NCBI GenBank assembly: GCA_003278465.1
Contig: QCFC01000004.1
Span: 34,303-98,302 of the forward strand
DNA length: 64,000 nucleotides
Source: Prochlorococcus sp. AG-363-B04
GTDB taxonomy: Bacteria > Cyanobacteriota > Cyanobacteriia > PCC-6307 > Cyanobiaceae
Reading direction: 5' to 3'
The first letter of the stretch is position 1; every line of letters begins with the position of its first letter. Position numbers and translations under genes: made by a program. Positions 54,690 through 64,000 of this stretch are shown piece by piece. The notes beneath the pieces are model-generated. The model was not told where the DNA came from, ran no database searches, and saw only the letters and a program-made list of their open reading frames with translations.

Positions 54690-57026
54690 ATGAAGTTCAC
54701 CGTATCTACTCTCATTGATCAATTGAGTCATGTTAATTCAATTGAATCAAAAAAGTTAGAGAAAATATTAAAACTAAGTAAAAAAGCTGATAGACAGAAA
54801 TTGCATATAGCATTATCTGCTCTAAACAAGCTTGGTATAGTTGACAGGGACGATTCGGATCAAATATCACTTACAAAAGAAAATTCATTTATTGAAGCAA
54901 GACTTAGATGTACAAGTAAAGGTTATTGCTTTGCTGTAAGAAATGATATAGAGGAGGATGTTTATATTAGAGATTCTCAATTAAATCATGCATGGAATGG
55001 CGATAGAGTCTTGATTAAAATCACAAGAGAAGGTTTCAGAAGACGGTCACCTGAAGGAGCTGTTCAATGTATACTTGAAAGAACTACTAGCAGTGTACTA
55101 GCACATATTGAAAAGGTCGATCATAATATTGTTGCTTTACCACTAGATGAAAGATTTCTTACATCTGTAGTCCTACCAGACTCAGATTCAAAATTTCTGG
55201 AAGACGAATCTAATTCGGATGTTTATGAAATTAAAATAGACAAATATCCAATAGCTCAATGCCCAACAGAAGGTCATGTGGTGAGATCGATTCCCCTAAA
55301 TGGTGGATATCAATCTGATACAGATTTACTCATTACAAAAGCTAATTTACAGGATCTTCCAAAAGCACCTAAAAGTTCATTAAAGATACCTGACCAAAAA
55401 AATCGTCATGATTTAACCGAGCAACAATGTCTTTTGTTAAATAGTTGGCAAGAGGAAAATTCTCCACCAATTCCATGTGTATATGTTGAACCTAATTCTG
55501 GTGGAATTAAACTTTGGATTCATTCCCCATCAATTGCTGAAAGATTAACCTTAGGCAACAATTTAGATCTCTGGATCCGTGATAGATGTGAGGCATTATG
55601 TCTTGGTAAATCTTGGCTTCCATTTCTAAGTAATTCACTGAAGAAAAATTCAGAGTTTAAGGTCGATGAGGAAAATGATGCAATTAGTGTCTCAATAGAT
55701 ATTGATTCAAAAGGTAATATTACAGACTGGCAATTCTGTTTGTCAAAAATAAAACCATCGGCTCAGATTACACCGGAAATGCTGTCTGCAATTGTTGATC
55801 GAAAACCAAAGGCAAGAACAATTCCCTTAATTCTCAAGCCAATCAAGCAACATATAAATCATATAGAAACAATTATATTTTCATGCAAATTAATTCATAA
55901 AAATTTAGTAGATCAGGGTTTTATAGAATTAGATTTACCAGTACCTGATTTAGATCAAATAGGAGATTTAAAATGGGAAACACCCGGAGGTTCATTACAT
56001 CAGTGGATCCCTCCCATTAATTTAAGAGATCCTCAATCATTATTATCAATGCTAGTTAAGATAGCAGACATAGCCTGGACACAGCATAGTAAAAAACTAC
56101 AACTTCCCTCACTTTTAATTAAATCTGACCAGCCAGATTTAAATACAATTACAGAAATAGCAAAGATAGCATTAGCTATTGATATAAAATTAGAATTAAA
56201 CGAAGAAGGTACTCCTACTGCACACGAACTAGCAAAAGAATTTGCACAAACTCAATTTAGAAGAATATTAGATCAACAATTAAGCAATGCTCTTCCAAAT
56301 CCAGTTGTATCATCAAATAAAATAGAACATTCTATTGCGATGGAGCCTGACTCAAAAGCTTCGACAAACTTAATATTAGCTCCTTGCTCATGTCCAGGCC
56401 AAAGCTATGTTCAATTATTCAATCAATTTGTACTAGCTTTATTACTAAATTCAGGTAAAGATAGACCCTCTGCTAGGGCCAAGACAAAAGTAAATTTGGG
56501 TAAAAATAATTCCTGGAATGAAATAAATTGGCCAATATTTACACAAACTATAGTTGATAATTTAAATAAAGTAGTAAATTCAGCACTTGTCAACCAACTA
56601 AACAACTCTAAAATTAAGAGGAATATTTTACGACAAGAAATCATCTCATTGTGTCAGTCAAGAGTAGCAGAGTCACTTATAGGGACTGAATTAGAAGGAA
56701 ATATTAGTGGAGTGCAAAGCTATGGTTTTTTCGCGGAAATACCAGCTTCAATGGTGGAAGGACTTGTTCATGTAAGTTCACTTAACGATGATTGGTATGA
56801 ATATAGATCGAGGCAAAATAGATTAGTAGGAAGAAAAAATAGAAAAGTATATAAACTAGGAGATCCTGTTACTTTAAAGATCATGAAGGTAAATGTACTT
56901 AGAAATCAAATTGATTTAGAGGTAGTTGAAAACGTAAACGAGGTTTCAAGCAATAATGAAGAATCTGCTAATTATCAACGTGAAACTGAAGAAATCCAAC
57001 CTGAAAATGTAAATGAAGAAGCATGA
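54690..57026 (+). CDS. RNase II-like protein with S1 domain, catalytic residues lost
   Basis: 778 residues from ATG 54690 (an upstream TTG at 54648 is less likely). Layout: winged helix/cold-shock region, an RNB-like middle, then a C-terminal S1 domain (LEGNISGVQSYGFFAEIPAS, then EGLVHVSSL). Where active enzymes have the Asp cluster (TID...DDA) this protein reads LLLNSWQEENSPPIPCVYV, and the TSPIRRY segment is replaced by CSCPGQSYVQL. It is therefore probably inactive as a nuclease. It may act as an RNA-binding cofactor. It overlaps the ubiX start by 4 bases. Confidence 0.75.
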   Translation: MKFTVSTLIDQLSHVNSIESKKLEKILKLSKKADRQKLHIALSALNKLGIVDRDDSDQISLTKENSFIEARLRCTSKGYCFAVRNDIEEDVYIRDSQLNHAWNGDRVLIKITREGFRRRSPEGAVQCILERTTSSVLAHIEKVDHNIVALPLDERFLTSVVLPDSDSKFLEDESNSDVYEIKIDKYPIAQCPTEGHVVRSIPLNGGYQSDTDLLITKANLQDLPKAPKSSLKIPDQKNRHDLTEQQCLLLNSWQEENSPPIPCVYVEPNSGGIKLWIHSPSIAERLTLGNNLDLWIRDRCEALCLGKSWLPFLSNSLKKNSEFKVDEENDAISVSIDIDSKGNITDWQFCLSKIKPSAQITPEMLSAIVDRKPKARTIPLILKPIKQHINHIETIIFSCKLIHKNLVDQGFIELDLPVPDLDQIGDLKWETPGGSLHQWIPPINLRDPQSLLSMLVKIADIAWTQHSKKLQLPSLLIKSDQPDLNTITEIAKIALAIDIKLELNEEGTPTAHELAKEFAQTQFRRILDQQLSNALPNPVVSSNKIEHSIAMEPDSKASTNLILAPCSCPGQSYVQLFNQFVLALLLNSGKDRPSARAKTKVNLGKNNSWNEINWPIFTQTIVDNLNKVVNSALVNQLNNSKIKRNILRQEIISLCQSRVAESLIGTELEGNISGVQSYGFFAEIPASMVEGLVHVSSLNDDWYEYRSRQNRLVGRKNRKVYKLGDPVTLKIMKVNVLRNQIDLEVVENVNEVSSNNEESANYQRETEEIQPENVNEEA

Positions 57027-57637
57027 AAGATCATTCATATATCCTCGCAGTTACTGGGGCTTCAGCACAACCACTAGCGGAGAGATGTCTTAGAATTTTA
57101 TTATTAAATAACATAGATGTTCATCTAATAATAAGCAAAGGTGCACATAAGGTTTGGCAAGCTGAAATGAATATATCCATTCCAGTTGATGTAAATTTAC
57201 AGCACAACTTCTGGCGAAACAGGTTAAAATTGGATAATGCTAATTTGAATTGTTATAAATGGGATAACCATGCTGCATGTATAGCTAGTGGAAGTTACAA
57301 AACTAATGGCATGATTATTGTCCCATGTAGCATGGGTACTATTGGGAGGATTGCATCAGGTCAATCTAATAATCTGATTGAAAGATGTGCTGATGTGCAA
57401 CTGAAGGAAAATAGGCCTCTTATAATTGTACCAAGGGAAACACCGTTAAATATTATTCACCTTAGAAATCTAACCACCTTATGTGAATCAGGAGCAAGGA
57501 TAGTTCCAGCAATACCGGCATGGTACGGCAAACCAAAGACTATTGACGATCTGGTAAATTTCATGGCATCAAAGATTTTTGACTCTTTAGGAGAAAATTT
57601 AGAAATTTCTCCTAGATGGAATGGTATAAATAAATGA
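57023..57637 (+). CDS. ubiX: Flavin prenyltransferase UbiX
   Basis: 204 residues. AVTGASAQPLAERCLRIL (FMN-binding), ISKGAHKV, MIIVPCSMGTIGRIASGQ and the RPLIIVPRETPLNIIHL stretch (in parts) are the standard UbiX signature. It makes prenylated FMN for UbiD decarboxylases, in cyanobacteria mainly for plastoquinone synthesis. It overlaps the next gene by 4 bases. Confidence 0.93.
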   Translation: MKDHSYILAVTGASAQPLAERCLRILLLNNIDVHLIISKGAHKVWQAEMNISIPVDVNLQHNFWRNRLKLDNANLNCYKWDNHAACIASGSYKTNGMIIVPCSMGTIGRIASGQSNNLIERCADVQLKENRPLIIVPRETPLNIIHLRNLTTLCESGARIVPAIPAWYGKPKTIDDLVNFMASKIFDSLGENLEISPRWNGINK

Positions 57638-58194
57638 AAAATATTAAGAAGCTTATTTTAATAACATCACTTATACCCTTGTTAATTGTTTTAATAGCTT
57701 CATTACTTAATCTCTCTAGTCAAACAAAAATTAGGCTATTAACATGGAAAAGTCCAGATGTTCCCTTAGGCTATCTTCTAATCATTGGATTTGCTAGCTC
57801 TTTTTCTTTGGGATTTGCTTCACATGCCCCACTAAATAATAACTTCCTTAGACTAAATAGAAAAGTCAAGACTTCCTATGGAACAACTCCCAACGAAAAA
57901 CAAAACCTATACCCAAATGAAGATATTAACAGTTGGACATTGTCAAATAATGAAGACCAGCATATGAATGAATCTGGCAAAAATAATTATTCAAGTATTT
58001 TTCCACCTGAAAGAAGTATTCGTGATCCAAGTCCTACAATGACTACAAGTTATAGAGTCATTAATAAACAGAAAAAGGGTAAAAACCATAACTATCAATC
58101 AAATGAAAATATTGTATCGAATCTGGATTACAACGATCCTAACGGCATCTCAAATGATGACACTTGGCAAAACGATGTCGATGATAATTGGTAA
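57634..58194 (+). CDS. Membrane protein of unknown function
   Basis: 186 residues. Two hydrophobic segments near the start (LILITSLIPLLIVLIASLL and VPLGYLLIIGFASSFSLGFA) are followed by a hydrophilic, Asn/Ser-rich tail of about 120 residues. I do not recognise a family; the LapA/DUF1049-like hairpin topology is a possibility. Its start lies in the ubiX stop. Confidence 0.6.
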   Translation: MKNIKKLILITSLIPLLIVLIASLLNLSSQTKIRLLTWKSPDVPLGYLLIIGFASSFSLGFASHAPLNNNFLRLNRKVKTSYGTTPNEKQNLYPNEDINSWTLSNNEDQHMNESGKNNYSSIFPPERSIRDPSPTMTTSYRVINKQKKGKNHNYQSNENIVSNLDYNDPNGISNDDTWQNDVDDNW

Positions 58195-58267
58195 AGATGA
58201 CATACAATACACTATTAACAGATTATAGGTTAGTATTACCAAAGTCAGATTTACGAAGGATAAACCA

Positions 58268-58708
58268 GTGAGTGATTCGTCAAATCAAGATCTCGATCAA
58301 ATTAAAAATAACCAGGATTCAAACAAGACGGAGGACTCAAAACCAATAAAACTAGAGGACAAGCCATTTGAAACCTTTGTTACTGAAGATTTGATTCCTA
58401 AAATTGAGACTTCTCTAAGGAATTATAAACTTTACCCAATACATATCAATTTGACTAACGACGAAAGACCAGTTGTTGGAGGCAAATGCTGGATTATTCG
58501 AGGAGAATTACCAATGGGAAGACGGTTTTGGCTATGTTTTTCAAAAGATACAATTAAATCACAAAAAAATATTGCATTAGCAGAGTCTGGGTCTGAACCA
58601 ATTCTCCTGGAATCATTTCTTATAGATGAAAAGAAAATAACATTGGCACTTATTCACTCCCGACTTCTACAGAGATTAAACGGACAGAAATGGTTAGGAA
58701 CTAACTAA
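58268..58708 (+). CDS. DUF2996 family protein
   Basis: 146 residues, GTG start. The acidic, low-complexity N-terminus (about 45 residues) is followed by PFETFVTEDLIPKIETSL, VVGGKCWIIRGELPMGRRFW, and ending LNGQKWLGTN: the DUF2996 domain of cyanobacteria and plastids. The role is not known to me. The spacer before tldD is 163 bases and holds nothing else. Confidence 0.75.
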   Translation: MSDSSNQDLDQIKNNQDSNKTEDSKPIKLEDKPFETFVTEDLIPKIETSLRNYKLYPIHINLTNDERPVVGGKCWIIRGELPMGRRFWLCFSKDTIKSQKNIALAESGSEPILLESFLIDEKKITLALIHSRLLQRLNGQKWLGTN

Positions 58709-58871
58709 TAAGCAAGCCAATTCCAAACAGAAACGTATATAAATCATAATTTAAACTTTAGAATTGAATACATTTATTGTTGTATCATTACAAGTAACCT
58801 TTAGACATAATTGGTGATGTGTAACTAATATAGCTCTAGAACAAACAACACTAAATCCCTTACTACCTCTT

Positions 58872-60281
58872 TTGGAAATCACTGAATTTAATAAAAATCT
58901 AAAAACTCTCCTGGAAGGGCTCATATACCGTGGTCGATCTGCGGGTGCTGATTTAATTGAGATTTTTCTAGAGAATACAGATCACCTTAGCGTTATTGCA
59001 GAGCAAGACAATATTACTAACGTCTCTCCCTCCTTTAGCAAGGGAGCTGGAATAAGAGTTTTTCTTGGACAAAGAGATGGCTTTGTTAGTACTAACGATA
59101 TTAGCGAAGAAGGGTTAAGACATGCTTTAGATCAAGCATTAGCTATGCTTGGTTTAATTATTAATCCACTAGCTAAGACAAAATTTAATGGTCTAAATCC
59201 ACTTAATGATTTTGCAACGTCTAAATTAGATTGGCTAGGTAATTCACCAAGATTAGATAAGGTCACCAGTCGCCTGATAGAAGGCACATCACAATTAAAA
59301 AAGACAGGCAACCATATTCAGGTAAGAAAGGCAAGTTATTCCAGATCCTGGCAGGAAGTACTTATAGCAGCAAGTGATGGAACATTTGGACATGACATTC
59401 GCTTGCATCAATCAATGGGACTTAGTATTTTGGCAGCTGATGGGTTACATCGTTCTAGTATAGGTAGAAGGTATGGCAGCTCAGGTAAAACAGATCATTT
59501 AAATAGTTGGGATATTGAAAAATGTTCTCATGATGTATGTGAAAGCTCCGGGAAAATGCTTTATGCTGACTATATAGAAGCTGGTCAAATGCCAACAGTT
59601 TTGGCTAATAGATTTGGAGGAGTAATTTTCCACGAAGCCTGTGGACATTTACTAGAAACAACACAAATTGAGAGGGGGACTTCACCATTTGCAGATAAAC
59701 TAGATAAATATATTGCTCATCCAGCTGTCACTGCTATTGATGAAGGTAAAAGTGATGGAGCTTTTGGATCATTAACAATGGATGATGAAGGAATGGAACC
59801 TCACGAAACGATTTTGATCAAGGATGGAATATTAAAGAGTTTTCTTAGCGATCGTGCTGGGGAATTAAGGACAGGTCATCCTAGAACTGGAAGTGGGAGA
59901 AGACAAAGCCATACCTTTGCAGCAGCAAGTAGAATGAGAAATACTTATATTGCACCTGGAAAATTTACTCCTGAAGAACTTATAAATTCAACAGAATATG
60001 GGCTATATGCTAAATCAATGGGAGGTGGAAGCGTTGGACCCACAGGACAATTTAATTTCTCTGTAGAGGAGGGCTACCTTATTAAAGATGGTAAATTAAC
60101 AAAGCCAGTTAAGGGAGCAACATTAATTGGCGAAGCAAGTGATGTCCTTCCAAGAATATCAATGTGTGCAAATGACCTTGATTTAGCTGCAGGTTATTGT
60201 GGTTCAATAAGTGGAAGCATCAATGTAACAGTAGGACAACCACACATTAAGGTTGATTCTATAACTATTGGAGGACGATAA
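58872..60281 (+). CDS. tldD: TldD-family metalloprotease
   Basis: 469 residues, TTG start at 58872. The protease motif HEACGHLLE (around residue 255) supplies the zinc ligands, with the glycine-rich GGGSVGPTGQFNF and late CANDLDLAAGYCGSISGSINV. TldD with TldE degrades unfolded peptides and, in some bacteria, matures peptide antibiotics. The partner gene tldE follows directly. The ribosome site GGAGG lies just before tldE. Confidence 0.9.
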   Translation: MEITEFNKNLKTLLEGLIYRGRSAGADLIEIFLENTDHLSVIAEQDNITNVSPSFSKGAGIRVFLGQRDGFVSTNDISEEGLRHALDQALAMLGLIINPLAKTKFNGLNPLNDFATSKLDWLGNSPRLDKVTSRLIEGTSQLKKTGNHIQVRKASYSRSWQEVLIAASDGTFGHDIRLHQSMGLSILAADGLHRSSIGRRYGSSGKTDHLNSWDIEKCSHDVCESSGKMLYADYIEAGQMPTVLANRFGGVIFHEACGHLLETTQIERGTSPFADKLDKYIAHPAVTAIDEGKSDGAFGSLTMDDEGMEPHETILIKDGILKSFLSDRAGELRTGHPRTGSGRRQSHTFAAASRMRNTYIAPGKFTPEELINSTEYGLYAKSMGGGSVGPTGQFNFSVEEGYLIKDGKLTKPVKGATLIGEASDVLPRISMCANDLDLAAGYCGSISGSINVTVGQPHIKVDSITIGGR

Positions 60282-60282
60282 G

Positions 60283-61662
60283 ATGGAAAGCACTAGTCAC
60301 AATAATCATCTAATAGCAGGTAATATTCGAGATAGAATACACAAAAATGCTAGGCAAATAGGAATAAAAAAATGGGACCTTGGAGCTTCATACAGTAATG
60401 ATAGCTCTGTTCAAATTGATAAAGGAACAGCTAAACAATTAAGAAGTTCACAAAGAAGTTCAATAACAATAAGAGTATGGAATGAGCAGGGATTAGTTGG
60501 TATTACATCAACTTCAGACTTGTCTGATTCAGGATTAAACAAGGCCCTTAGAGGGGCCGAACAAGCTAGTGACTTTGGTAATGCTAGCGAATCTCCAGAC
60601 TTCTCACCATTAGCAAAAGCCCAATTGCCTACTATAGATCGTCCCTTAATAAATTCCCAAGGAATAAATAAACTATTCTCAATTATTAAGGATGCCGAGC
60701 AAGAACTACTTGGAAAGCATAATGCCATTAATAATGTTCCCTACAATGGAATATCAGAATCAAATTCCGAGAGATTATATTTAAATAGTGATGGTGCAAT
60801 TAGACATCAAAGACGAACTAATGCATGTTTATATCTTTATGCTAGAGCTGAAGAGGCAGGAAGGAAACCTAGAAGTAGTGGTTCAGTAAGGCTTGCATAC
60901 GGAAGCCAAAGACTTGATATAACTGGTTGTATAGAAGAGGCTGCACGGAAGACAATAAGCCACCTCAATTATGCTCCTATAACTACAGGAAAGTACTTGG
61001 TTTGCTTTACACCAGAAGCTTTTCTAGATTTGTTGGGAGCATTTAGTAGTCTTTTTAATGCAAGAGCAATTCTTGATGGTGTCAGTCTCAGTAGCAAAGA
61101 CTCAATAGGTAATCAAATTTCAGTGCCTTTTCTGAATTTGAATGATAATGGATTACACAAAGATAACCATGGCGCGACAAGCTTTGATGGAGAGGGTTCA
61201 CCAACGTGCAACCTTAGTCTTATTAGGAATGGAAAAATTCAAAATTTCCTCCATTCAGAGGCAACTGCAAGAGCATTCGGAGTAAAACCAACTGGACATG
61301 CTGGACTAGGAGCGAAAGTATCAGTTGGACCCGACTGGTTTGAGATAAGTAAATCAGATGAAGTTGATAGCTATTCAAAGGCATTAAGTCACACAACATA
61401 TAACGAAGAATTTGTACTCATACAAAATCTAAATGCATTACATGCAGGAGTTAAATCTAGTCAAGGATCATTTTCACTACCATTTGATGGATGGATCGTT
61501 AAAGGTCAAGAAAAAATATCAATTGAAGCCGCAACAGTAGCCGGAGATATTAAAAATGTACTTAATAATATATTAAATGTCGAAGCAGAGAAAATTTCAA
61601 CAACACAAGGTGTTTCTCCACATATATGGGTGGAAAATCTGTCCATAACCGGAGAAGCATGA
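60283..61662 (+). CDS. tldE: TldE/PmbA-family protease subunit
   Basis: 459 residues from ATG 60283, chosen because GGAGG lies 8 bases upstream. An earlier ATG at 60268 overlaps tldD. It shares the TldD fold but has no HExxxH; SLIRNGKIQNFLHSEATARAFG is diagnostic of the E subunit (last part LHSEATARAFG). It forms the heterodimer with TldD. fmt overlaps its stop by 4 bases. Confidence 0.9.
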   Translation: MESTSHNNHLIAGNIRDRIHKNARQIGIKKWDLGASYSNDSSVQIDKGTAKQLRSSQRSSITIRVWNEQGLVGITSTSDLSDSGLNKALRGAEQASDFGNASESPDFSPLAKAQLPTIDRPLINSQGINKLFSIIKDAEQELLGKHNAINNVPYNGISESNSERLYLNSDGAIRHQRRTNACLYLYARAEEAGRKPRSSGSVRLAYGSQRLDITGCIEEAARKTISHLNYAPITTGKYLVCFTPEAFLDLLGAFSSLFNARAILDGVSLSSKDSIGNQISVPFLNLNDNGLHKDNHGATSFDGEGSPTCNLSLIRNGKIQNFLHSEATARAFGVKPTGHAGLGAKVSVGPDWFEISKSDEVDSYSKALSHTTYNEEFVLIQNLNALHAGVKSSQGSFSLPFDGWIVKGQEKISIEAATVAGDIKNVLNNILNVEAEKISTTQGVSPHIWVENLSITGEA

Positions 61663-62681
61663 AGGTACTCTTTTGGGGTACACCACATTATTCTGTAGCA
61701 ACTCTGGAAGCACTGATAAAAAATAATTTTAACGTGGTAGCTGTTGTAACTCAACCAGATAAGAAAAGAGGTAGAGGGAAAAATTTAATTGCTTCTCCTG
61801 TTAAAAAACTAGCTATGGATTATATGATTCCAGTTTTTACTCCTTATTCAATTAGAAAGCAAGTCGATATACAAAATCAACTTAAGGCTTTTAAATATGA
61901 TGTTTCTGTAGTTGTTGCATATGGCCAAATCCTACCAAGAGAAATTCTTTCGACTCCCCCACTTGGCTGCTGGAATGGTCATGCATCTATCCTTCCTCGT
62001 TGGAGAGGAGCGGCACCCATTCAATGGAGCATATTAAGTGGAGATCTTCAAACAGGAGTAGCTATTATGTTAATGGAGGAAGGACTTGATACAGGGCCTG
62101 TATTAGTGCAAGAATCAATATCAATTGGTATTACTGAAAATTGCGATCAATTATCTATTAAATTGAGCAATCTGACTGCCAAACTAATTTTAGACTCATT
62201 AAATAAAATCAACGATATTAGTAATAGACATATGGTTTATGACATTAATAAACTTAACCTTACCAGGCAAGAAGATATGTATGAAAAACCATCATACGCA
62301 AGGATGATAAAAAAGGAGGATAATCTTATCCAATGGGATTTAACGGCAATTTCCATACACCGAACTATTATGGCTTTATATCCAAATGCCTACACATTAT
62401 TTAGGCAAAAAAGGGTAAAAATTCTAGATTCTATTCCGTTAACTAAAGAATACATTAGTTTATTATCTACAGATTTAATACCTAATCTATTAAAAAAGAC
62501 TGAAAAAGTTCATAAACCAGGAGAGGTAATCTCAATTATCAATAATCTTGGTATAATTGTTTATACTCACAACCAAGGAATTCTTATCAAGAATGTCCAA
62601 ATAGAAGGCAAGAAAAGTGCTTCTGGAAATAGACTAATTCAACAGTTGAATATTAAGCTCGGTGATATACTTGGAGAATAG
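61659..62681 (+). CDS. fmt: Methionyl-tRNA formyltransferase
   Basis: 340 residues from ATG 61659 (MKVLFWGTPHYSVATL). N-terminal Rossmann fold with KRGRGKN, catalytic SILPRWRGAAPIQWSIL, and DTGPVLVQE; the C-terminal OB-like domain follows. It formylates initiator Met-tRNA with 10-formyl-THF. The start sits in the tldE stop (ATGA), indicating coupled translation. Confidence 0.95.
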   Translation: MKVLFWGTPHYSVATLEALIKNNFNVVAVVTQPDKKRGRGKNLIASPVKKLAMDYMIPVFTPYSIRKQVDIQNQLKAFKYDVSVVVAYGQILPREILSTPPLGCWNGHASILPRWRGAAPIQWSILSGDLQTGVAIMLMEEGLDTGPVLVQESISIGITENCDQLSIKLSNLTAKLILDSLNKINDISNRHMVYDINKLNLTRQEDMYEKPSYARMIKKEDNLIQWDLTAISIHRTIMALYPNAYTLFRQKRVKILDSIPLTKEYISLLSTDLIPNLLKKTEKVHKPGEVISIINNLGIIVYTHNQGILIKNVQIEGKKSASGNRLIQQLNIKLGDILGE

Positions 62682-62697
62682 ATTAATATATTGTGAA

Positions 62698-63402
62698 CTA
62701 TTCCTTACTAACCTTTGTGGAAAAACCCCATGTGAATATTCCGACAAATATGGACAATGTTAACCATTCAGAAGCTATCAAACCCTTTAAAGCTAATTGA
62801 AGCAAAAGCTTAACTCCTACAAAGGCAACAGCAATATAACCTGCCATCTCAAGTCTTGGAAAAATCTCCAGCCATGAGATAAATAAGCCAGAAGTAAACC
62901 TAAGTGCTATAACTCCAATAACAGCTCCAGTCACGACAAGTAGAAATTGATCACTTATAGCCACTGCAGCTGCAACACTATCAATCGAGAATGCTAAATC
63001 GGTGAAGGCTATTAACAAAATAGTTCTAAATAACAAAAAATTATTATTATCTAAACTTTCAGTAAGCGAGTGACTAGTATTAGAATCTATAATTTTGGTT
63101 GAAAATAAATAAAGCAAATATATACCAGCCAAAAGCTGAAGTGGCCAAAACTGTAAAACAAACTGAGCCATTAAAATCAAGCAAATCCTAAAAATTAGCG
63201 CAAGAAATATACCGATATTTAGGGCAATTTTCTGCTGATTGACAGATTGCTGATTGCGAGCTATTGCTGCTAAGGCAACAGCATTATCAGCTGACAAAAC
63301 TAATTCCAAGGCAACAAGAGCAGGAAGTAGTGGAGCTAGCTCAACCCATTTATCAACGCCATCAAGCCAATTGGTTAAAGTAGTAACTGATGCTGTGTCC
63401 AT
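62698..63402 (-). CDS. TerC-family membrane protein
   Basis: 234 residues with about seven hydrophobic segments. Family motifs: LVALELVLSADNAVALAAI and FTDLAFSIDSVAAAVAI, each with conserved Asp and Asn residues. TerC/Alx proteins export metals (Mn) and in plants help thylakoid biogenesis. The substrate is unknown. It is convergent with fmt (16 bases between stops). Confidence 0.85.
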   Translation of the reverse strand: MDTASVTTLTNWLDGVDKWVELAPLLPALVALELVLSADNAVALAAIARNQQSVNQQKIALNIGIFLALIFRICLILMAQFVLQFWPLQLLAGIYLLYLFSTKIIDSNTSHSLTESLDNNNFLLFRTILLIAFTDLAFSIDSVAAAVAISDQFLLVVTGAVIGVIALRFTSGLFISWLEIFPRLEMAGYIAVAFVGVKLLLQLALKGLIASEWLTLSIFVGIFTWGFSTKVSKE

Positions 63403-63498
63403 AATATTAGGATTAGCCTATAGCCTATACCTATAAAGCAAAAAGAAAGGCTGATTCACCTCAACAAAATCCTACGAGTTACCTTGGACCATTGTGGA

Positions 63499-64000
63499 AT
63501 GTTAATCCAGTCAAGGCTTTGCCACATAGAAACAAACCGAGCAGTTGTTCTTGTAACTGGCTGGAAAGATAAAGTTGAGTTAGGAACAGCCTTAGGTGAA
63601 GGGACAACAGTTGAGATTGCAGAGGATAGAGCAATCACTAGGTTACTGGAACGAGTAAATGGTTTGCCATTAATTTCTGATAATAACCCCAATAAGATTA
63701 CCGATAAAAAACCCAATAAGATTTCCAATGCTAAAACAATTAAGAATAGGAAAGAAATAAATACAAATGATACACAAAATACAACAAATACTTATGATCA
63801 AAGGAACTCAACAAATCATGACTCGTCAATTCCTGATTATACAGACATGATTAATGATTGGAGTGAGGATTTGGCTGCTATAGATTTAGAAATCATGAGA
63901 TTAGGTTGGACAAGAGACAACGAGCAATCATTTATTCAGAATTTATTGGGACATGAAAATAGGCAGAAAATTATTAACTATAATGAAATGAGATTTTTCT
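63499..64000 (+). CDS. Unknown conserved protein, 3' end outside window
   Basis: An open frame runs off the right edge with at least 167 residues from ATG 63499; TTG 63484 (in frame) is another candidate. The N-terminal SRLCHIETNRAVVLVTGW and LGEGTTVEIAEDRAITRLL look like a folded domain, then an Asn/Lys/Thr-rich linker, then DWSEDLAAIDLEIMRLGW. Similar three-part proteins occur next to TerC genes in other picocyanobacteria as I recall, but no function is known. No stop is seen before 64000. Confidence 0.65.
   Translation, partial: MLIQSRLCHIETNRAVVLVTGWKDKVELGTALGEGTTVEIAEDRAITRLLERVNGLPLISDNNPNKITDKKPNKISNAKTIKNRKEINTNDTQNTTNTYDQRNSTNHDSSIPDYTDMINDWSEDLAAIDLEIMRLGWTRDNEQSFIQNLLGHENRQKIINYNEMRFF

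Noticed and set aside
63456..63728. 90-codon minus-strand frame near the right edge
   Set aside because: It is antisense to the partial plus-strand gene at 63499, whose frame stays open to the edge and has better composition.

Overview
The window is chromosomal DNA of a marine picocyanobacterium. It is AT-rich (about one third G+C by eye) with short intergenic spacers. It carries families typical of Prochlorococcus and marine Synechococcus: DUF1816, DUF2811, DUF2996, Ycf20/DUF565, CCB2/CCB4, UPF0182, cyanobacterial FtsH, and a metY-metA pair. The low G+C points to a Prochlorococcus-like lineage. A glucosylglycerol-3-phosphatase gene and a complete polar amino-acid ABC operon are less usual in streamlined low-G+C strains, so a deep-branching or low-light lineage is plausible. 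This is inference only.

Layout. 1-9.2 kb: the end of an isochorismatase-fold hydrolase, a Fur-family regulator, an ArsS-type radical SAM enzyme, glucosylglycerol-3-phosphatase facing a GpsA-like protein, and an SbcD/SbcC-like nuclease-ATPase pair. 9.3-15.9 kb: a NahK-like kinase, small unknown genes, DUF1816, a lytic transglycosylase, then metY-metA. 15.9-25.5 kb: a kinase-fold/P-loop fusion, an AlkB-like gene with a damaged 5' end, an Ala-rich protein, the amino-acid ABC operon, a SulP transporter, and a flavin oxidase with no normal start codon. 25.6-33.4 kb: a CbiX chelatase with a Cys/His tail, DUF2811, a GMC oxidoreductase, Ap4A phosphorylase, a ribbon-helix-helix/J-domain fusion behind a palindrome, and two large gene-free spacers rich in AGTCT/AGACT. 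33.4-45.2 kb: a 23S/tRNA methyltransferase, pheT, rpmG (in-frame stop), rpsR, an RNB exonuclease, metG, an LptC-like lipoprotein, CCB2/CCB4, cobU, trmL, tRNA-Met(CAT), a small broken gene and 2-Cys peroxiredoxin. 45.2-64 kb: UPF0182, ftsH, rpmF, Ycf20, a HAD phosphatase, recJ, a Psb30-like miniprotein, a YkgJ-family protein with a start-codon hairpin, two half-size UPF0016 proteins, a degenerate RNase II with an S1 domain, ubiX, tldD-tldE-fmt, a TerC protein and a partial unknown.

Most of the content is housekeeping: translation (pheT, metG, fmt, rpsR, rpmF, rpmG, tRNA-Met, trmL), RNA decay (two RNB proteins), DNA repair (recJ, SbcCD-like, AlkB), cofactors (cbiX, cobU, ubiX), photosynthetic complex upkeep (FtsH, CCB2/4, Psb30-like, Mn/Ca exporter halves) and nutrient uptake (amino acids, SulP anion). 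No rRNA, CRISPR array, prophage or insertion sequence was seen.

The most notable signals are these. Four genes carry apparent lesions (rpmG TAA, a small gene with TGA, alkB frameshift, FAD oxidase without ATG/GTG/TTG). The RHH/J-domain gene has a perfect palindrome over its probable -10 box. A perfect 13-bp hairpin covers a start codon. An active-looking RNB enzyme coexists with a catalytically degenerate, S1-bearing one. AGTCT motifs are enriched in the gene-free spacers.
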